Shown: positions 33,421 to 42,055 of the stretch, in pieces | Position numbering within the stretch: position 1 is the first letter of the stretch | Layout: every line of letters begins with the position of its first letter | Assembly (NCBI RefSeq): GCF_004343305.1 | Contig: NZ_SMAF01000009.1 | Span: 1-64,000, forward strand | Source of the DNA: Pseudofulvimonas gallinarii | GTDB lineage: Bacteria > Pseudomonadota > Gammaproteobacteria > Xanthomonadales > UBA2363 | Direction: 5' to 3' | DNA length: 64,000 bases | Notes under the pieces: model-generated | Told to the model about the DNA's origin: nothing | The model's database searches: none | The model's input: only the letters and a program-made list of their open reading frames with translations | Position numbers and translations under genes: made by a program

Positions 33421-33497
33421 GGATACCACTCCGTCATGAAGCCGACAGGTCTCAGCCGTGATCGCTGATCACGGCCGGCAACGGGAATTGACCGGAC

Positions 33498-33851
33498 TCA
33501 GACGGAGATGGGTGGGCGGAACAGGAGGCTTGAAGGCGCCTCGGGCGGGCCGAGGGCGGACGCCGGGATCAATGCCGCCGCTGGCGCGGGTGGCAAATGC
33601 AATGCAACGGCGGGCCCGGTCGCCGGCACGTGCTGGCAGTGGTGGCCGGCATGGAACAGCACATGCCAGCTGTCGGTGTCCTGTTCGGGATGGCTGTCGG
33701 CATCGTCCACGGCATGACCGTGCAGCGCCGCTTCGACCACATGTCCGGCATCGTGCAGCTGGCAGGCGACCGCCACGACGCCCTGCAGCAACAGTGCGAA
33801 CACCGCGAGCAGGGCGGGCAGTCGGGACGTCGGACGGCGGAACCGGGACAT
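33498..33851 (-). CDS. small secreted His-rich protein of the czc cluster (CzcI-like position)
   Basis: A 117-residue protein with a signal or anchor segment (LPALLAVFALLLQGVVAVAC) and a mature His/Asp-rich stretch (HDAGHVVEAALHGHAVDD, then HVLFHAGHHCQHV). It ends LLFRPPISV. The position just ahead of czcCBA on the same strand is that of the small periplasmic accessory CzcI in other Czc systems, but I see no firm sequence match. A periplasmic metal-sensing or buffering role is plausible. The Cys at the end of the hydrophobic segment (AVAC) could be a lipobox. Confidence 0.7.
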   Translation of the reverse strand: MSRFRRPTSRLPALLAVFALLLQGVVAVACQLHDAGHVVEAALHGHAVDDADSHPEQDTDSWHVLFHAGHHCQHVPATGPAVALHLPPAPAAALIPASALGPPEAPSSLLFRPPISV

Positions 33852-33936
33852 GTCGGCAGCCTAGCGGCCGCGCGCGGCGCGCACAAGGCAGACGCTGGCG
33901 AGACTGCGCAGCCGGTGCACGCCCGAGCAGCCGACG

Positions 33937-34407
33937 CTAGTCCTCGATCTTGGACTGAAGGTAATTGGCCAGGCCGATGCGCTCGATCAGGTCGAGCTGG
34001 GTTTCCAGCCAGTCGATGTGCTCTTCCTCGTTCTCGAGGATCTCCTCCAGCAGCTCGCGGCTGACGTAGTCGCCGACCTGTTCGCACCAGGCGATGCCTT
34101 CGCGCAGGTCCGGCAGGCCGCGCATTTCCAGGTCGAGATCGCAGGTCAGCACTTCCTGCGGCGTTTCGGCGATCGACAGCTTGCCGAGGTTCTGCAGATT
34201 GGGCAGGCCTTCGAGGAACAGGATGCGCTCGATCAGGCGATCGGCGTGCTTCATCTCGTCGATGGATTCCTCGTACTCGTGCTCGGCCAGTTCCTTCAGG
34301 CCCCAGTTCTTCAGCATGCGCGCATGCAGGAAATACTGGTTGATCGCGACCAGCTCGTTGTAGAGGACCTTGTTGAGAAATCCGATGACCTTGGGGTCGC
34401 CCTTCAT
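33937..34407 (-). CDS. bfr: bacterioferritin
   Basis: A 156-residue heme-containing ferritin that stores iron as a 24-subunit cage. The N-terminus [20 protein letters not shown], the ferroxidase ligands in [11 protein letters not shown] and [20 protein letters not shown], and the distal [14 protein letters not shown] are all present. The heme-ligand Met52 is in the conserved IDEMKHAD. Length is exactly standard. It lies downstream of bfd on the same strand, 126 bases apart, so iron release and storage genes sit together as usual. Confidence 0.98.
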   Translation of the reverse strand: MKGDPKVIGFLNKVLYNELVAINQYFLHARMLKNWGLKELAEHEYEESIDEMKHADRLIERILFLEGLPNLQNLGKLSIAETPQEVLTCDLDLEMRGLPDLREGIAWCEQVGDYVSRELLEEILENEEEHIDWLETQLDLIERIGLANYLQSKIED

Positions 34408-34533
34408 GGCCGCGCTCCGGTTGCCTGTGACGCGGGAAGGTTAAGCCAAGCCGGCGGATGGCGCCTGAAAGAGAATGCAAATGGCACGCATGAGCGTGCC
34501 AGGGTGGTCAGCGCGGAGGGTGAAGCGGCGCGC

Positions 34534-34737
34534 TCAGGCGGCGATGGCGACGCCCATCCGGCCGTTGGCGGAGGGCGAGGCCGACTCCTGGAGGATCTGC
34601 TCGGCCAGCTCGACACAGGCGCCGCATCCACCGCCGCAGCCGGTGCGCATTGTCAGCTCGCCAACACAGCTCACGCCCTGGGCGGCCGCCTCGCGGACGG
34701 CACGGTCGGTGACAGCGTTGCAGATGCAGACGTACAT
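34534..34737 (-). CDS. bfd: bacterioferritin-associated ferredoxin
   Basis: A 67-residue [2Fe-2S] protein that binds bacterioferritin and delivers electrons to release stored iron. MYVCICNAVTDRAVREAA gives the first two ligands (Cys4, Cys6), and TGCGGGCGACVEL supplies the other pair. The start at 34737 gives the exact Bfd N-terminus. A Fur box overlaps the -35 element of its promoter, so expression under iron limitation is expected, opposite to iron storage and in line with its known role. Confidence 0.93.
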   Translation of the reverse strand: MYVCICNAVTDRAVREAAAQGVSCVGELTMRTGCGGGCGACVELAEQILQESASPSANGRMGVAIAA

Positions 34738-34782
34738 GGCTTGGCGCTCCAGCCCCGGAGAGTGATCGGTCGGGGTGGCGCC

Positions 34783-34811
34783 ATTGAATCGTGAATGAGA
34801 ATGATTGTCAA
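34783..34811 (-). promoter_or_regulatory. bfd promoter
   Basis: TTGACA (34811-34806), 17 bases, TTCAAT (34788-34783) on the minus strand: a perfect -35 with a 4-of-6 -10 at ideal spacing. The -35 overlaps the last codons and stop of rppH and the Fur box. Confidence 0.75.
34796..34810. promoter_or_regulatory. Fur box of bfd
   Basis: TGAGAATGATTGTCA, a 7-1-7 inverted repeat with two differences from the Fur consensus TGATAATNATTATCA. It covers the -35 element, so iron-loaded Fur would block RNA polymerase. Confidence 0.8.
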
Positions 34812-35368
34812 CCGCTTGCAATGCCGGTCCGCGGACGGGCATTCAGGCGACCGAAATGCAGCGGCCCGCGGGCATCGGCGACCGGCCGTGGCGTGTAGCC
34901 GGCCAGCGGCGCCAGCTGCGACAGCGCCTTGGCGTAGACCTGGCGCTTGAAATGGACGACATGCTGCAGCGGATACCAGTAGTCGACCCAGCGCCAGAGA
35001 TCGAATTCCGGGCGCTCGCCGCCGCCGTCGAGGCGGACGGCGGTGTCGTCGGCAAGCAGGCGGAGCAGGAACCAGACCTGCTTCTGGCCGATACAGGTCA
35101 GCCGGTCGTCGCGGCGCACCTGCCGGTTCGGCAGGCGGTAACGCAGCCAGCCCGGCGTTGATCCCAGCACCTCCACGGCATCGCCCGGCAGGCCGGTTTC
35201 CTCGGCCAGCTCACGATACATGGCCTCGATCGGCGTCTCGTCCGAGTTCATCCCGCCCTGGGGAAACTGCCAGCCGTCGCGGCGGACCCGGCGCGCCCAG
35301 AACACCTGTCCCGCCTGGTTGAGCAGGATGATGCCGACATTGGGGCGATAGCCGTCCGGATCGATCAC
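34808..35368 (-). CDS. rppH: RNA pyrophosphohydrolase RppH
   Basis: A 186-residue Nudix hydrolase that removes pyrophosphate from the 5' end of mRNA and starts its decay. [32 protein letters not shown], and the Nudix box [20 protein letters not shown] (ending ETGL) match the family. [14 protein letters not shown] and [12 protein letters not shown] follow. Length is close to the E. coli enzyme. The C-terminus runs into the bfd promoter: the stop codon is within the Fur box, so the two genes overlap their control sequences. Confidence 0.97.
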   Translation of the reverse strand: MIDPDGYRPNVGIILLNQAGQVFWARRVRRDGWQFPQGGMNSDETPIEAMYRELAEETGLPGDAVEVLGSTPGWLRYRLPNRQVRRDDRLTCIGQKQVWFLLRLLADDTAVRLDGGGERPEFDLWRWVDYWYPLQHVVHFKRQVYAKALSQLAPLAGYTPRPVADARGPLHFGRLNARPRTGIASG

Positions 35369-35444
35369 TTATCAGGTTCACCGCGTTCTACACATTCCGT
35401 GTAGCACAGCCCGCAGGGGCGGTTCAAGGCTGGCGGCCGCCAGC

Positions 35445-35473
35445 TTGACAGCGCACCCGCCCGCGCGGAGAAT
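35445..35473 (+). promoter_or_regulatory. tRNA-Met promoter
   Basis: TTGACA (35445-35450), 17 bases, GAGAAT (35468-35473). A GC-rich discriminator (GCGCGGCCCC) follows, typical of stringently controlled stable-RNA promoters. The mature tRNA starts at 35486. Confidence 0.65.
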
Positions 35474-35485
35474 GCGCGGCCCCAT

Positions 35486-35562
35486 GGCTATGTAGCTCAG
35501 CCGGTTAGAGCACAGCACTCATAATGCTGGGGTCGGTGGTTCGAGTCCACCCATAGCCACCA
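35486..35562 (+). tRNA. tRNA-Met (CAT), elongator type
   Basis: A 77-nt cloverleaf beginning GGCTATGTAGCTCAG and ending ATAGCCACCA, with the CCA encoded. The anticodon stem CAGCA/TGCTG encloses loop CTCATAA with anticodon CAT at 35520-35522. The 7-bp acceptor stem GGCTATG/CATAGCC and the TTCGAGT T-loop are intact. It closely resembles E. coli elongator methionine tRNA rather than initiator, since the acceptor starts with a paired G. A CAT anticodon can also be read as tRNA-Ile2 if modified by TilS, but the body fits Met. Confidence 0.95.
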
Positions 35563-35567
35563 GGTCC

Positions 35568-35593
35568 AACCCCGCGAATCGGCGGGGTTTTTT
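35568..35593 (+). terminator. intrinsic terminator of tRNA-Met
   Basis: AACCCCGC, 6-base loop GAATCG, GCGGGGTT, running into a TTTTTT tract. An 8-bp stem and six T's make a textbook rho-independent terminator directly after the tRNA. Confidence 0.92.
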
Positions 35594-35741
35594 GTGCCTG
35601 GATTCCGCGTGTCGTAACGTTGGGCGCATCCGCTCTCCGGCGCCGCCGCCTGGAATGCGCGCACGAGGTGGCAACGGCCTTTGGATATTGGATTGCCGGG
35701 CGGTGGCATCGGGTGACGCCCCCGCCCCGCGATGCCCCTGG

Positions 35742-38700
35742 TCACTCGAAGCCGTCGGCAAAGATGCGGTCACCGATGGCCAGCACCATGATGCGGGCCG
35801 TGCTGGCGTCGTTGCCCGCCTCGGGATCGTCGACAAAGCCCGTGACCGAGGCGTTCGTGTCCACCTTGCCGGAAGCGCTGGCATCGACGGTGGCGACGAT
35901 AGCCAGCGACGGTGCGGCGACGGCGGCAGGCAGGCTGCCCGACAGTTCGCAGGTGACCTGGCCGGCCGCTTCCGCGCAGCTCCAGTGGGTGCCCAGCGGC
36001 ATGCCCGGCCGGCGCGTCGAACGGAAGCCCGCATACGACAGCTCTGGCGGCAGATCGAACGTGACGACGACTTCCGGTGCAGCGTCCGGACCGTCGTTGC
36101 CGACCGTGGCAACCAGCGTGAGGTCTTCGCCGGCGACCACGGGATCTGGCGAAGCGGACAGCTCGATGCCCAGGTCCGCGGTGGCGTCCGGACCCACCGG
36201 TGCGGTCTCGGCCACCAGGCACCATTCCAGCAGCGTGCCGCTGTACAGGCTCGCCAGATCGGCGATGTTGAGGCGCCAGGTGCCGGCCAGATCGATGTCC
36301 GCGAACGTGGCCAGCGGTTCCTCTGGCTGGAAACTACCCGACAGTCCCTGCGCGGAGCCGCTGACGCATCCGTGTTCCACCGGCTTGTCCGCGGCATCGT
36401 CGAGCACGACGTCGACATTCACGCCATCGCAACCAAAAGTGGTGGCGGGCACGCCGGGACGATCGATCAGCACCGCGGCAGCGTTGCCGCCTACTTTCGA
36501 CAGCTCGACGCGGGTGTCACCAACCCAGTCGTGGGCGTAGCGCAGGCTGACGCGCAAGGTCTGGACCCGTGCCGGCGTGCCGACGTGGATGTCGGCATCG
36601 ACGCCGGCGGCATCGCCGTCGGGAATGGCAAGGCTGCCGGTCCAGCAGATCTCCGTGGCGGTGGTGAAGCTGGAGACGATGGAAGGGATGCTGTCGCCGC
36701 AACCGTTGCCGGCACTGACGCGCCAGTAATGGACGGTGGTGGGATCCAGCGACCCCGTCGGCGTGAAGCTGGTGCCCGGGACGGTTTCCTCAATCAGCAC
36801 GTTGGTGAACGACGCATCGGTCGCCACTTCCAGGCGGTAGTTCGCCGCGCCGGGGACGCTGTCCCAGCTGAAGGTCGGTGCCAGCGCCACGTTGGCGCTG
36901 CCCGGTGCCGGCGACAGCAGGATGGGCGCAGTCGGAGCGGACGCGGCCACGGTGAGGTGGAAGGGCGCGCTGACGGTCTGTCCGCCAGCCGAGCCTTCGA
37001 TTGCGATGGCATAGGTGCCGGTCGGGACCGAGGCGGTGTTGCCGATGGTCAGTGTGCTGTTGGCGGGCAGCGGGCCGACGATGGCCGGGCTGAAACTGGC
37101 CGTCGCGGCGCCCGGCAGGTTCGATGCACCGAGCGCTACCGGCTGGTCGAATCCACCGACGCCGGTCACCTTGACGTCGGTCGTCGCCTCGTCGGGCGCG
37201 CAGATCGAAGCCGCGGTCGGCATCAGCTGGACCAGGAAGCCGTCACCGAGGCTGCAGTTGTAGCAGGCCAGCGCGAAGTCCTGCCGTGGCATGCCGGGCG
37301 CATGGGGGTCCAGTGCATCCGCCGCGATGTTGGCTGCATTGACGCTGATGAGAACGCTGCCGCCGTGCTGCTCCGGACTGAGGAACACCCCTTCCAGGTT
37401 GTTGCGATCGTCCCAGTTGCCACCGGTGGCGGACCAGCCGTCGGCACCGATGACGTTGCCGTAGTACACGCCCTGTCCGGCTACGACAGTGAGGTTGAGG
37501 TCGTTGACCCAGGCCGGCGTGGTGCCGCCAAGGCCATGGCCGGGTGCATCCGTCCAGGCCAGCATGACCTGGATGGGCCGGGTCGGATCGTCGGCGACGA
37601 CGGACTGCAGCCAGTCCTGTCCGGATGCGGTGAAGACGGTGGCCTGGTCGAAGAAATAGACGGCCGTGTCCGGATTGATGACCGCATCAAGGTCGAGGCG
37701 TCCGTACCCCTGGAAGCGGTCCGGCCGATGCCCCATCACGCCGCCGTCGGCGTTCTGGAAGCCCTGCAGGTTGCGCGCCGCAGCGGTAAAGGCCGCCTTC
37801 ACCAGCGCCGGACTCGGCGTCACGCCTTCATGGGCGTCACGGTACTTCTCGATGAACAGCGCAACCGCGCCCGACACCACCGGCGACGCCATCGAGGTGC
37901 CGCAGGACAGCCCGTAGCTCGAAGTGCCGTTGCCGGCGCTGTCGGTATTGCAGCCCGGTGCCACCATGTGCGGAATGCGGCGACCGTCGCAGGCATTGCC
38001 ATGCGCTGAGTTGCTGGACACGTTGAAGATGCCGGCCAGCTGTGCCCCCGAACCGTTCTGCAGTGAGGTGGACCCGATGGCGAACAGGTTCTTCGCTTCA
38101 TCCGGCGATCCGACCGACGCCGGTGCGCAGGCGCCGCCGGCATCGCCATAGCCGTTCATGATCGACCAGACCGGCAGCACCGGTTGCGAACCCGGCATGT
38201 CGGCCAGCGCATCACGCGAGATGATGTCGATCTGCTGCGTGGGAATGTCGTAGCCCTGCGGCGTTGAAGTCGGACCCCACGAATTGTTGGTCAGTACCGC
38301 GTTGCCCAGCGCCGACTCGCGATAGATGGTGAGCATGGCGTTGGCGGCCATGCCTCCGGGCCCACCTCCACCGAGGAACGGACCATAACGCTGTGAAACC
38401 AGTTTGGCGCCGGGCGCGACGCCTTGCCCGCGCAGGAAACCGCCCAGCTGCGCATTGCTGGCGCCGGTGCCGGCAACCGCCGCACCGACATGCGTGCCGT
38501 GGTCACTGCTGCCTGCGGTACAGCTGGTCAGCGCACCGCCACCGGCTACGCAGGGGCTGCCCTGGCCGACCAGGTCCTGGTGTGTCATCAGCGTGCCGCC
38601 ATCGACGATGCCGACGATCACGCCGGTGCCGTCGTAGCCTGCGCCCGCCAGCCAGGACTCGTAGCCTGGCGTGATCGTGTAGGTCGGCGCGGCACCATGT

Positions 38701-39389
38701 GCGCCCACCACCGACTGGTTGCTCATCTCGCCGCGCATCATCTGTTCTTCGGTCAGCGGCTCGATGTCCTGCACGGCATAGATGCCCGGCACCGAAGCGA
38801 CCTCGAGGTAGCGGTCGCCGGCGACGGTGAACTGCGCGATGCTGAAACGCGTGTTGAGCGGCTCGATGAAATCGATCCGGGCACCTGTCGCGCGCAACGC
38901 AGCGCGGACCGCATCGATGTCGGCATGCCGGCTCAGCAGCGCCATCGTCGGACGCGGCGTGGCATCAAGGCTTCGATCCGCCGGACCGACGCGGAACTCG
39001 GCGACGAAGTCGCCGGACCAGCGGATCTCGGGACGCTGCGCGGCGCGACCGAGTGCTTCGCGCCCGGCCCAGACGACGTAAGTGTAGGGATGGATGTATT
39101 GCAGGACACGGACGCCTTCGTGCTCCAGCGCCGACAACCACTCCGGCCGCGTCGGTCCGATGAACTGGACAATGCGCAGGTCAGGCGTTGCCGCCAGCGC
39201 AGCGCGCGTCGAGGCGGGAACCGACTGCAGCGGATCGAACCGGTATCCACCCAGATCGAGCTCGAATGCACTGGCAGGTTCCACGCCGGTTTCCGTGGCA
39301 AGGACCGGCACCGCGGGAAGGACGCCGGCAGCAAGGCCGGCCATGGCTGTCATGAGCGCCGCCAGTGCGGCGGCAGGTCTGCGTATCAC
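35742..39389 (-). CDS. large secreted subtilisin-like serine protease with P-domain, F-A-D-G-F-E terminus
   Basis: A 1,215-residue exported S8 protease. A signal peptide (ALAALMTAMAGLAAGVLPAV) and an inhibitor-like propeptide precede the catalytic domain, with Asp263 (GIVDGGTLMTHQDL), His297 (DHGTHVGAAVAG), oxyanion Asn (LTNNSWG) and Ser499 (GTSMASPVVSGAVALF). Then come a jelly-roll segment, an FN3-like domain (PTAPILLSPAPGSANVALAP), a proprotein-convertase P-domain (VDADIHVGTPARVQTLRVSL, FADIDLAGTWRLNIADLAS) and a DUF11-like repeat (LGIELSASPDPVVAGEDLTL). It ends GDRIFADGFE. The start is the GTG at 39389, nine bases after GGGAG; the longer frame is low-complexity. It likely digests extracellular protein. 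The F-A-D-G-F-E end is shared with other secreted proteins here. Confidence 0.9.
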   Translation of the reverse strand: MIRRPAAALAALMTAMAGLAAGVLPAVPVLATETGVEPASAFELDLGGYRFDPLQSVPASTRAALAATPDLRIVQFIGPTRPEWLSALEHEGVRVLQYIHPYTYVVWAGREALGRAAQRPEIRWSGDFVAEFRVGPADRSLDATPRPTMALLSRHADIDAVRAALRATGARIDFIEPLNTRFSIAQFTVAGDRYLEVASVPGIYAVQDIEPLTEEQMMRGEMSNQSVVGAHGAAPTYTITPGYESWLAGAGYDGTGVIVGIVDGGTLMTHQDLVGQGSPCVAGGGALTSCTAGSSDHGTHVGAAVAGTGASNAQLGGFLRGQGVAPGAKLVSQRYGPFLGGGGPGGMAANAMLTIYRESALGNAVLTNNSWGPTSTPQGYDIPTQQIDIISRDALADMPGSQPVLPVWSIMNGYGDAGGACAPASVGSPDEAKNLFAIGSTSLQNGSGAQLAGIFNVSSNSAHGNACDGRRIPHMVAPGCNTDSAGNGTSSYGLSCGTSMASPVVSGAVALFIEKYRDAHEGVTPSPALVKAAFTAAARNLQGFQNADGGVMGHRPDRFQGYGRLDLDAVINPDTAVYFFDQATVFTASGQDWLQSVVADDPTRPIQVMLAWTDAPGHGLGGTTPAWVNDLNLTVVAGQGVYYGNVIGADGWSATGGNWDDRNNLEGVFLSPEQHGGSVLISVNAANIAADALDPHAPGMPRQDFALACYNCSLGDGFLVQLMPTAASICAPDEATTDVKVTGVGGFDQPVALGASNLPGAATASFSPAIVGPLPANSTLTIGNTASVPTGTYAIAIEGSAGGQTVSAPFHLTVAASAPTAPILLSPAPGSANVALAPTFSWDSVPGAANYRLEVATDASFTNVLIEETVPGTSFTPTGSLDPTTVHYWRVSAGNGCGDSIPSIVSSFTTATEICWTGSLAIPDGDAAGVDADIHVGTPARVQTLRVSLRYAHDWVGDTRVELSKVGGNAAAVLIDRPGVPATTFGCDGVNVDVVLDDAADKPVEHGCVSGSAQGLSGSFQPEEPLATFADIDLAGTWRLNIADLASLYSGTLLEWCLVAETAPVGPDATADLGIELSASPDPVVAGEDLTLVATVGNDGPDAAPEVVVTFDLPPELSYAGFRSTRRPGMPLGTHWSCAEAAGQVTCELSGSLPAAVAAPSLAIVATVDASASGKVDTNASVTGFVDDPEAGNDASTARIMVLAIGDRIFADGFE

Positions 39390-39674
39390 GGTTGCGGGCT
39401 CCCGAGGATGAAGACGTGCCTGTCCAAGGTTCGCAGGGTGGCAAAGCCGGCAACGGTGATGACGCGAACGCCCTGCCCGCCAATGCCTCGTGATGCAGCC
39501 ATCCGCGCCGACGCCCCGTCGGCTGACTGGCAACCGGGCGCACGTCGAGGATCGCAGACCCTCCGAACCTTCCGGCCGTGAAACTACCACGCACTGCACG
39601 CGACTGCCGGAAAAGCGGGAACGCCGTTGCAGTCACCGCCCGGCCCGCCGAGGTGGCGCGTGCGCATCGCCCCC

Positions 39675-39678
39675 CTAA
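39675..39678. repeat. target-site duplication CTAA, left copy
   Basis: CTAA directly before the left end of the insertion sequence, repeated at 40851-40854. A YTAA duplication is characteristic of the IS5 family. Confidence 0.85.
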
Positions 39679-40850
39679 GGAAGCTCTGAACAACGCGCTC
39701 CACCCCATGGATTTCCGCGATGTTCGGCCTCGTCATCGGTTTGACGCGTGTTTGACGCATGAAAATTCCGCAGTCAGCGTGTTTTCGCACGTTGGTTTCC
39801 TTGCTACAGGCGCAACTCCCCTGTCGCCGGCAATAATTGCTTGCGTGTCATCCACAGATTCGACAACGCAAACAGCGTCGTCACCTGTGCCGCATTCTTT
39901 GCAATGCCCCGGTAGCGCACCTTCATGTAGCCGAACTGGCGCTTGATCACTCGGAACGGATGCTCGACCTTGGCACGCAGGCTCGCCTTCGCATGCTCCC
40001 AGCGCTCCGCACGCTTGCGCTCGCGTTTGTTCCCGATCGCCTTCACCTTCGAACGCTTCTCCGCGATCAGGAAACGTGCCTTCACCTTCTTCATTTCCTC
40101 ACGCTTCTAAACGCCCGTGTAGCCGGCGTCGCCGCTCACGGTGTCTTCCTTGCCGTGCAACAACGCACGCACCTGCGTCACGTCCGCCACATTGGCCGCC
40201 GTGCATTCCACGTGGTGCACCAGGCCCGAGTCCTCATCCACGCCAATGTGCGCCTTCATCCCGAAGTACCACTGCTTGCCCTTCTTCGTCTGGTGCATTG
40301 CCGGGTCGCGTTCGCCATCGCTGTTCTTGGTCGACGTCGGTGCCGCGATGATCGTCGCATCCACGATGCGTGCCCGCACGCAGGCTCAAGCCCGCGCGCG
40401 ATAGGTGTGCATTGACCTTGCTCAGCATCTTTGTTGCCAGGTCGTGTGTCTCCAACAAACGACGAAAGTTGAGGATCGTGGTCTCGTCCGGCACGGCATC
40501 CAGCCCGCCCAGCTGCGCGAAGCGGCGCATCACCGGCGTGTCGTGCAAGGCTTCTTCCATCGCAGGATCGCTCAATGCGTACCACTGCTGAAGGAAGTGG
40601 ATGCGCAGCATCGTCGCCAAAGCGTACGGCTGACGGCCCGGACGTCCGAGCGTCGGGTAGTGCGGCGTGATCAGCTTCAACAGCGTCTGCCACGGCACCA
40701 CGTGATCCATCTGGGCGAGGAATATCTCGCGCCGAGCTTGCTTGCGCTGGCTCAGGTCTTCGGCGTCACCGAACGTCAGTTGCATCACGAGGGGCCTCCA
40801 GAACAGGTGGTGCATTGTCGCGCGATGCGGGGGAGTTGTTCAGAGCCTCC
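39679..40850 (-). mobile_element. IS5-family insertion sequence, decayed
   Basis: 1,172 bp bounded by 16-bp terminal inverted repeats GGAAGCTCTGAACAAC (39679-39694) and the complement of GGAGGCTCTGAACAAC (40835-40850), one mismatch apart. A 4-bp CTAA duplication flanks it on both sides. The single transposase is on the minus strand and is broken twice. It is inserted between the subtilisin promoter side and a long inverted repeat. The perfect duplication suggests the ends have not been rearranged since insertion. Confidence 0.93.
39804..40815 (-). pseudogene. IS5-family DDE transposase, inactivated by frameshift and amber codon
   Basis: The N-terminal part is intact (MQLTFGDAEDLSQRKQARRE, PTLGRPGRQPYALATMLRIH, MRRFAQLGGLDAVPDETTIL). 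After GLSLRAGT, near 40380, an extra C shifts the frame; removing it restores [17 protein letters not shown], which holds the first catalytic Asp. The second Asp is in SGDAGYTGV, followed at once by TAG (about 40104-40106) where family members continue into KREEMKK. The final third (AEKRSKVKAIGNKRERKRAE, KVEHPFRVIKRQFGYMKVRY) is open to its end and carries the Glu. Two independent lesions show it cannot be made as one protein, unlike a programmed frameshift. A short form at 40379 starts with a new Met but is unlikely to be functional. Confidence 0.92.
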
Positions 40851-40854
40851 CTAA
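40851..40854. repeat. target-site duplication CTAA, right copy
   Basis: CTAA directly after the right end of the insertion sequence, matching 39675-39678. Confidence 0.85.
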
Positions 40855-40856
40855 GT

Positions 40857-40938
40857 CGTCATACCCGCGAAGGCGGGTATCCAGTGGGGCTTGCGTCGAG
40901 GCTACGTTCCCTGGATGCCCGCCTTCGCGGGCATGACG
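40857..40938. repeat. long imperfect inverted repeat (CGTCATNCCCGCGAAGG type)
   Basis: Arms of 28 bases (40857-40884 and 40911-40938), differing at two positions, separated by 26 bases. Each arm carries CCCGCGAAGGCGGG, itself a hairpin. This is the widely dispersed intergenic element seen in many proteobacteria that gives spurious SVIPAKAGIQ-like translations. It is only two bases from the IS target duplication. Confidence 0.85.
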
Positions 40939-41369
40939 GGTCGAGGCAGCGCGGCAGCATCGGGAATGCGGCCGTTCCCCTCATTCGCCCACCCGCGCAG
41001 ACCGTCAGCAACATCGCGACGTTTGCGGTCAGGTGCAGGCGCCGCGCACCGTCGTTATCGCGCAGGGACCAGACCGCGACGGGCAGTAGGTATCGAGGCT
41101 TGCGGCTCCCCTTCCACGCCCCGCTGCAGGCGCCGGTGTCGCCCTGCACGGCGCGTGATCGACGCGGAAAAGCGACTGCCGGGCACCAGTCCGCGGACAG
41201 ACCGTGCGAATCGCGCGAAATGCCCGACCCGTGCACTGCAGGCTGCAAGCAGCGGTCACAACGCGCCTGTCCAAATCATTGTTTTTCCTAAGTAAACACA
41301 GTTGGCACGCCGCGTGTATTGGTACACCCGTCCTGCCGACGTGGCAGACATCCAACAAGGAGAACTGAC
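40939..41369. other. 431-base intergenic region upstream of the BON gene
   Basis: I see no gene. Close to the BON start there are two small palindromes: GTGTA-TTGG-TACAC (41314-41327) and CTGCC-GACGT-GGCAG (41333-41347), possibly operators of the stress genes downstream. AAGGAG at the right end is the ribosome-binding site. A TGGCACG element at about 41303 has no matching GC at -12 and was not called as a sigma-54 promoter. Confidence 0.5.
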
Positions 41370-41714
41370 ATGACTCGCAACCCGAATCGCACTGCCCTGA
41401 TTACCACCGCCACCCTGGCTGCCGCCCTGGCGTTCGGCGCTTCCGCGTTTGCCGCCGAGCCGGTCCTGGTCCAGGACGCGGGCCATGACTCCGAGCAGCC
41501 GGCCACCGACACCTGGATCACCACCAAGGTGAAGACGACCCTGCTGGCGACCGACGGCGTCACCGGCACCGACATCAACGTCAGCACCGTGAACGGCGTC
41601 GTGACGCTGGCCGGTGTCCTGGAATCGCAGGCTGCGGTGGACAAGGCCATTGAAGTTGCGCGTGACATCGAAGGCGTCGTTGACGTCGATGCCCGCGCCC
41701 TGACGGTCCGCTAA
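41370..41714 (+). CDS. periplasmic BON-domain protein
   Basis: A 114-residue protein with a signal peptide (ALITTATLAAALAFGASAFA) and a single BON domain (WITTKVKTTLLATDGVTGTD, NVSTVNGVVTLAGVLESQAA, RDIEGVVDVDARALTV). BON domains bind phospholipids or are envelope stress factors, as in OsmY and DolP, which carry two. A strong ribosome-binding site (AAGGAGAACTGAC) supports the start. It is 62 bases upstream of a csbD gene on the same strand, a common pairing in osmotic and general stress responses. Confidence 0.9.
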   Translation: MTRNPNRTALITTATLAAALAFGASAFAAEPVLVQDAGHDSEQPATDTWITTKVKTTLLATDGVTGTDINVSTVNGVVTLAGVLESQAAVDKAIEVARDIEGVVDVDARALTVR

Positions 41715-41776
41715 GAGCGGCCGGCAAACCTTTCCCACGTTGAACGTTCCAACGTCAAAGTCCAAGGAGACACGAC

Positions 41777-41974
41777 ATGAATGAAGATCGCATCAAGGGC
41801 AAGTGGAAGCAGCTGACCGGCACCATGAAGGAGAAGTGGGGCAAGCTGACCGACGACGACCTCCGGGTTGCCGAAGGCAATGCCGAATACCTCGCCGGCA
41901 AGGTGCAGGAACGCTACGGCCTGGCGCGTGACGCCGCCGAAGAGCAGGTCCGCGAATTCGAGCGTTCGCTCTGA
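41777..41974 (+). CDS. CsbD-family stress protein
   Basis: A 65-residue CsbD protein of standard length: [20 protein letters not shown], then [20 protein letters not shown] and [20 protein letters not shown]. CsbD proteins are small, charged, partly disordered stress-induced proteins with no established mechanism. CAAGGAGACACGAC precedes the ATG. It follows the BON gene closely and is ended by an intrinsic terminator, so the pair is likely one transcript. Confidence 0.95.
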   Translation: MNEDRIKGKWKQLTGTMKEKWGKLTDDDLRVAEGNAEYLAGKVQERYGLARDAAEEQVREFERSL

Positions 41975-42024
41975 TCCGCGACTTCGACCGCAGCCGGTAA
42001 CGCTTGCATGGCGTTACCACCCAG

Positions 42025-42055
42025 GATCCGCCCGGAAACGGGCGGATCGTTTTTT
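42025..42055 (+). terminator. intrinsic terminator after csbD
   Basis: GATCCGCCCG, tetraloop GAAA, CGGGCGGATC, then GTTTTTT. A 10-bp stem with a GNRA tetraloop and a T tract is a strong rho-independent terminator. Confidence 0.95.

Noticed and set aside
40107-40379. Programmed frameshift making a two-ORF transposase.
   Set aside because: A separate in-frame TAG interrupts the second frame, and no slippery run such as A6 or A3G lies at the junction, so simple decay explains it better.
41303-41320. Possible sigma-54 promoter (TTGGCACG...) upstream of the BON gene.
   Set aside because: The required GC of the -12 element at the right spacing is missing.
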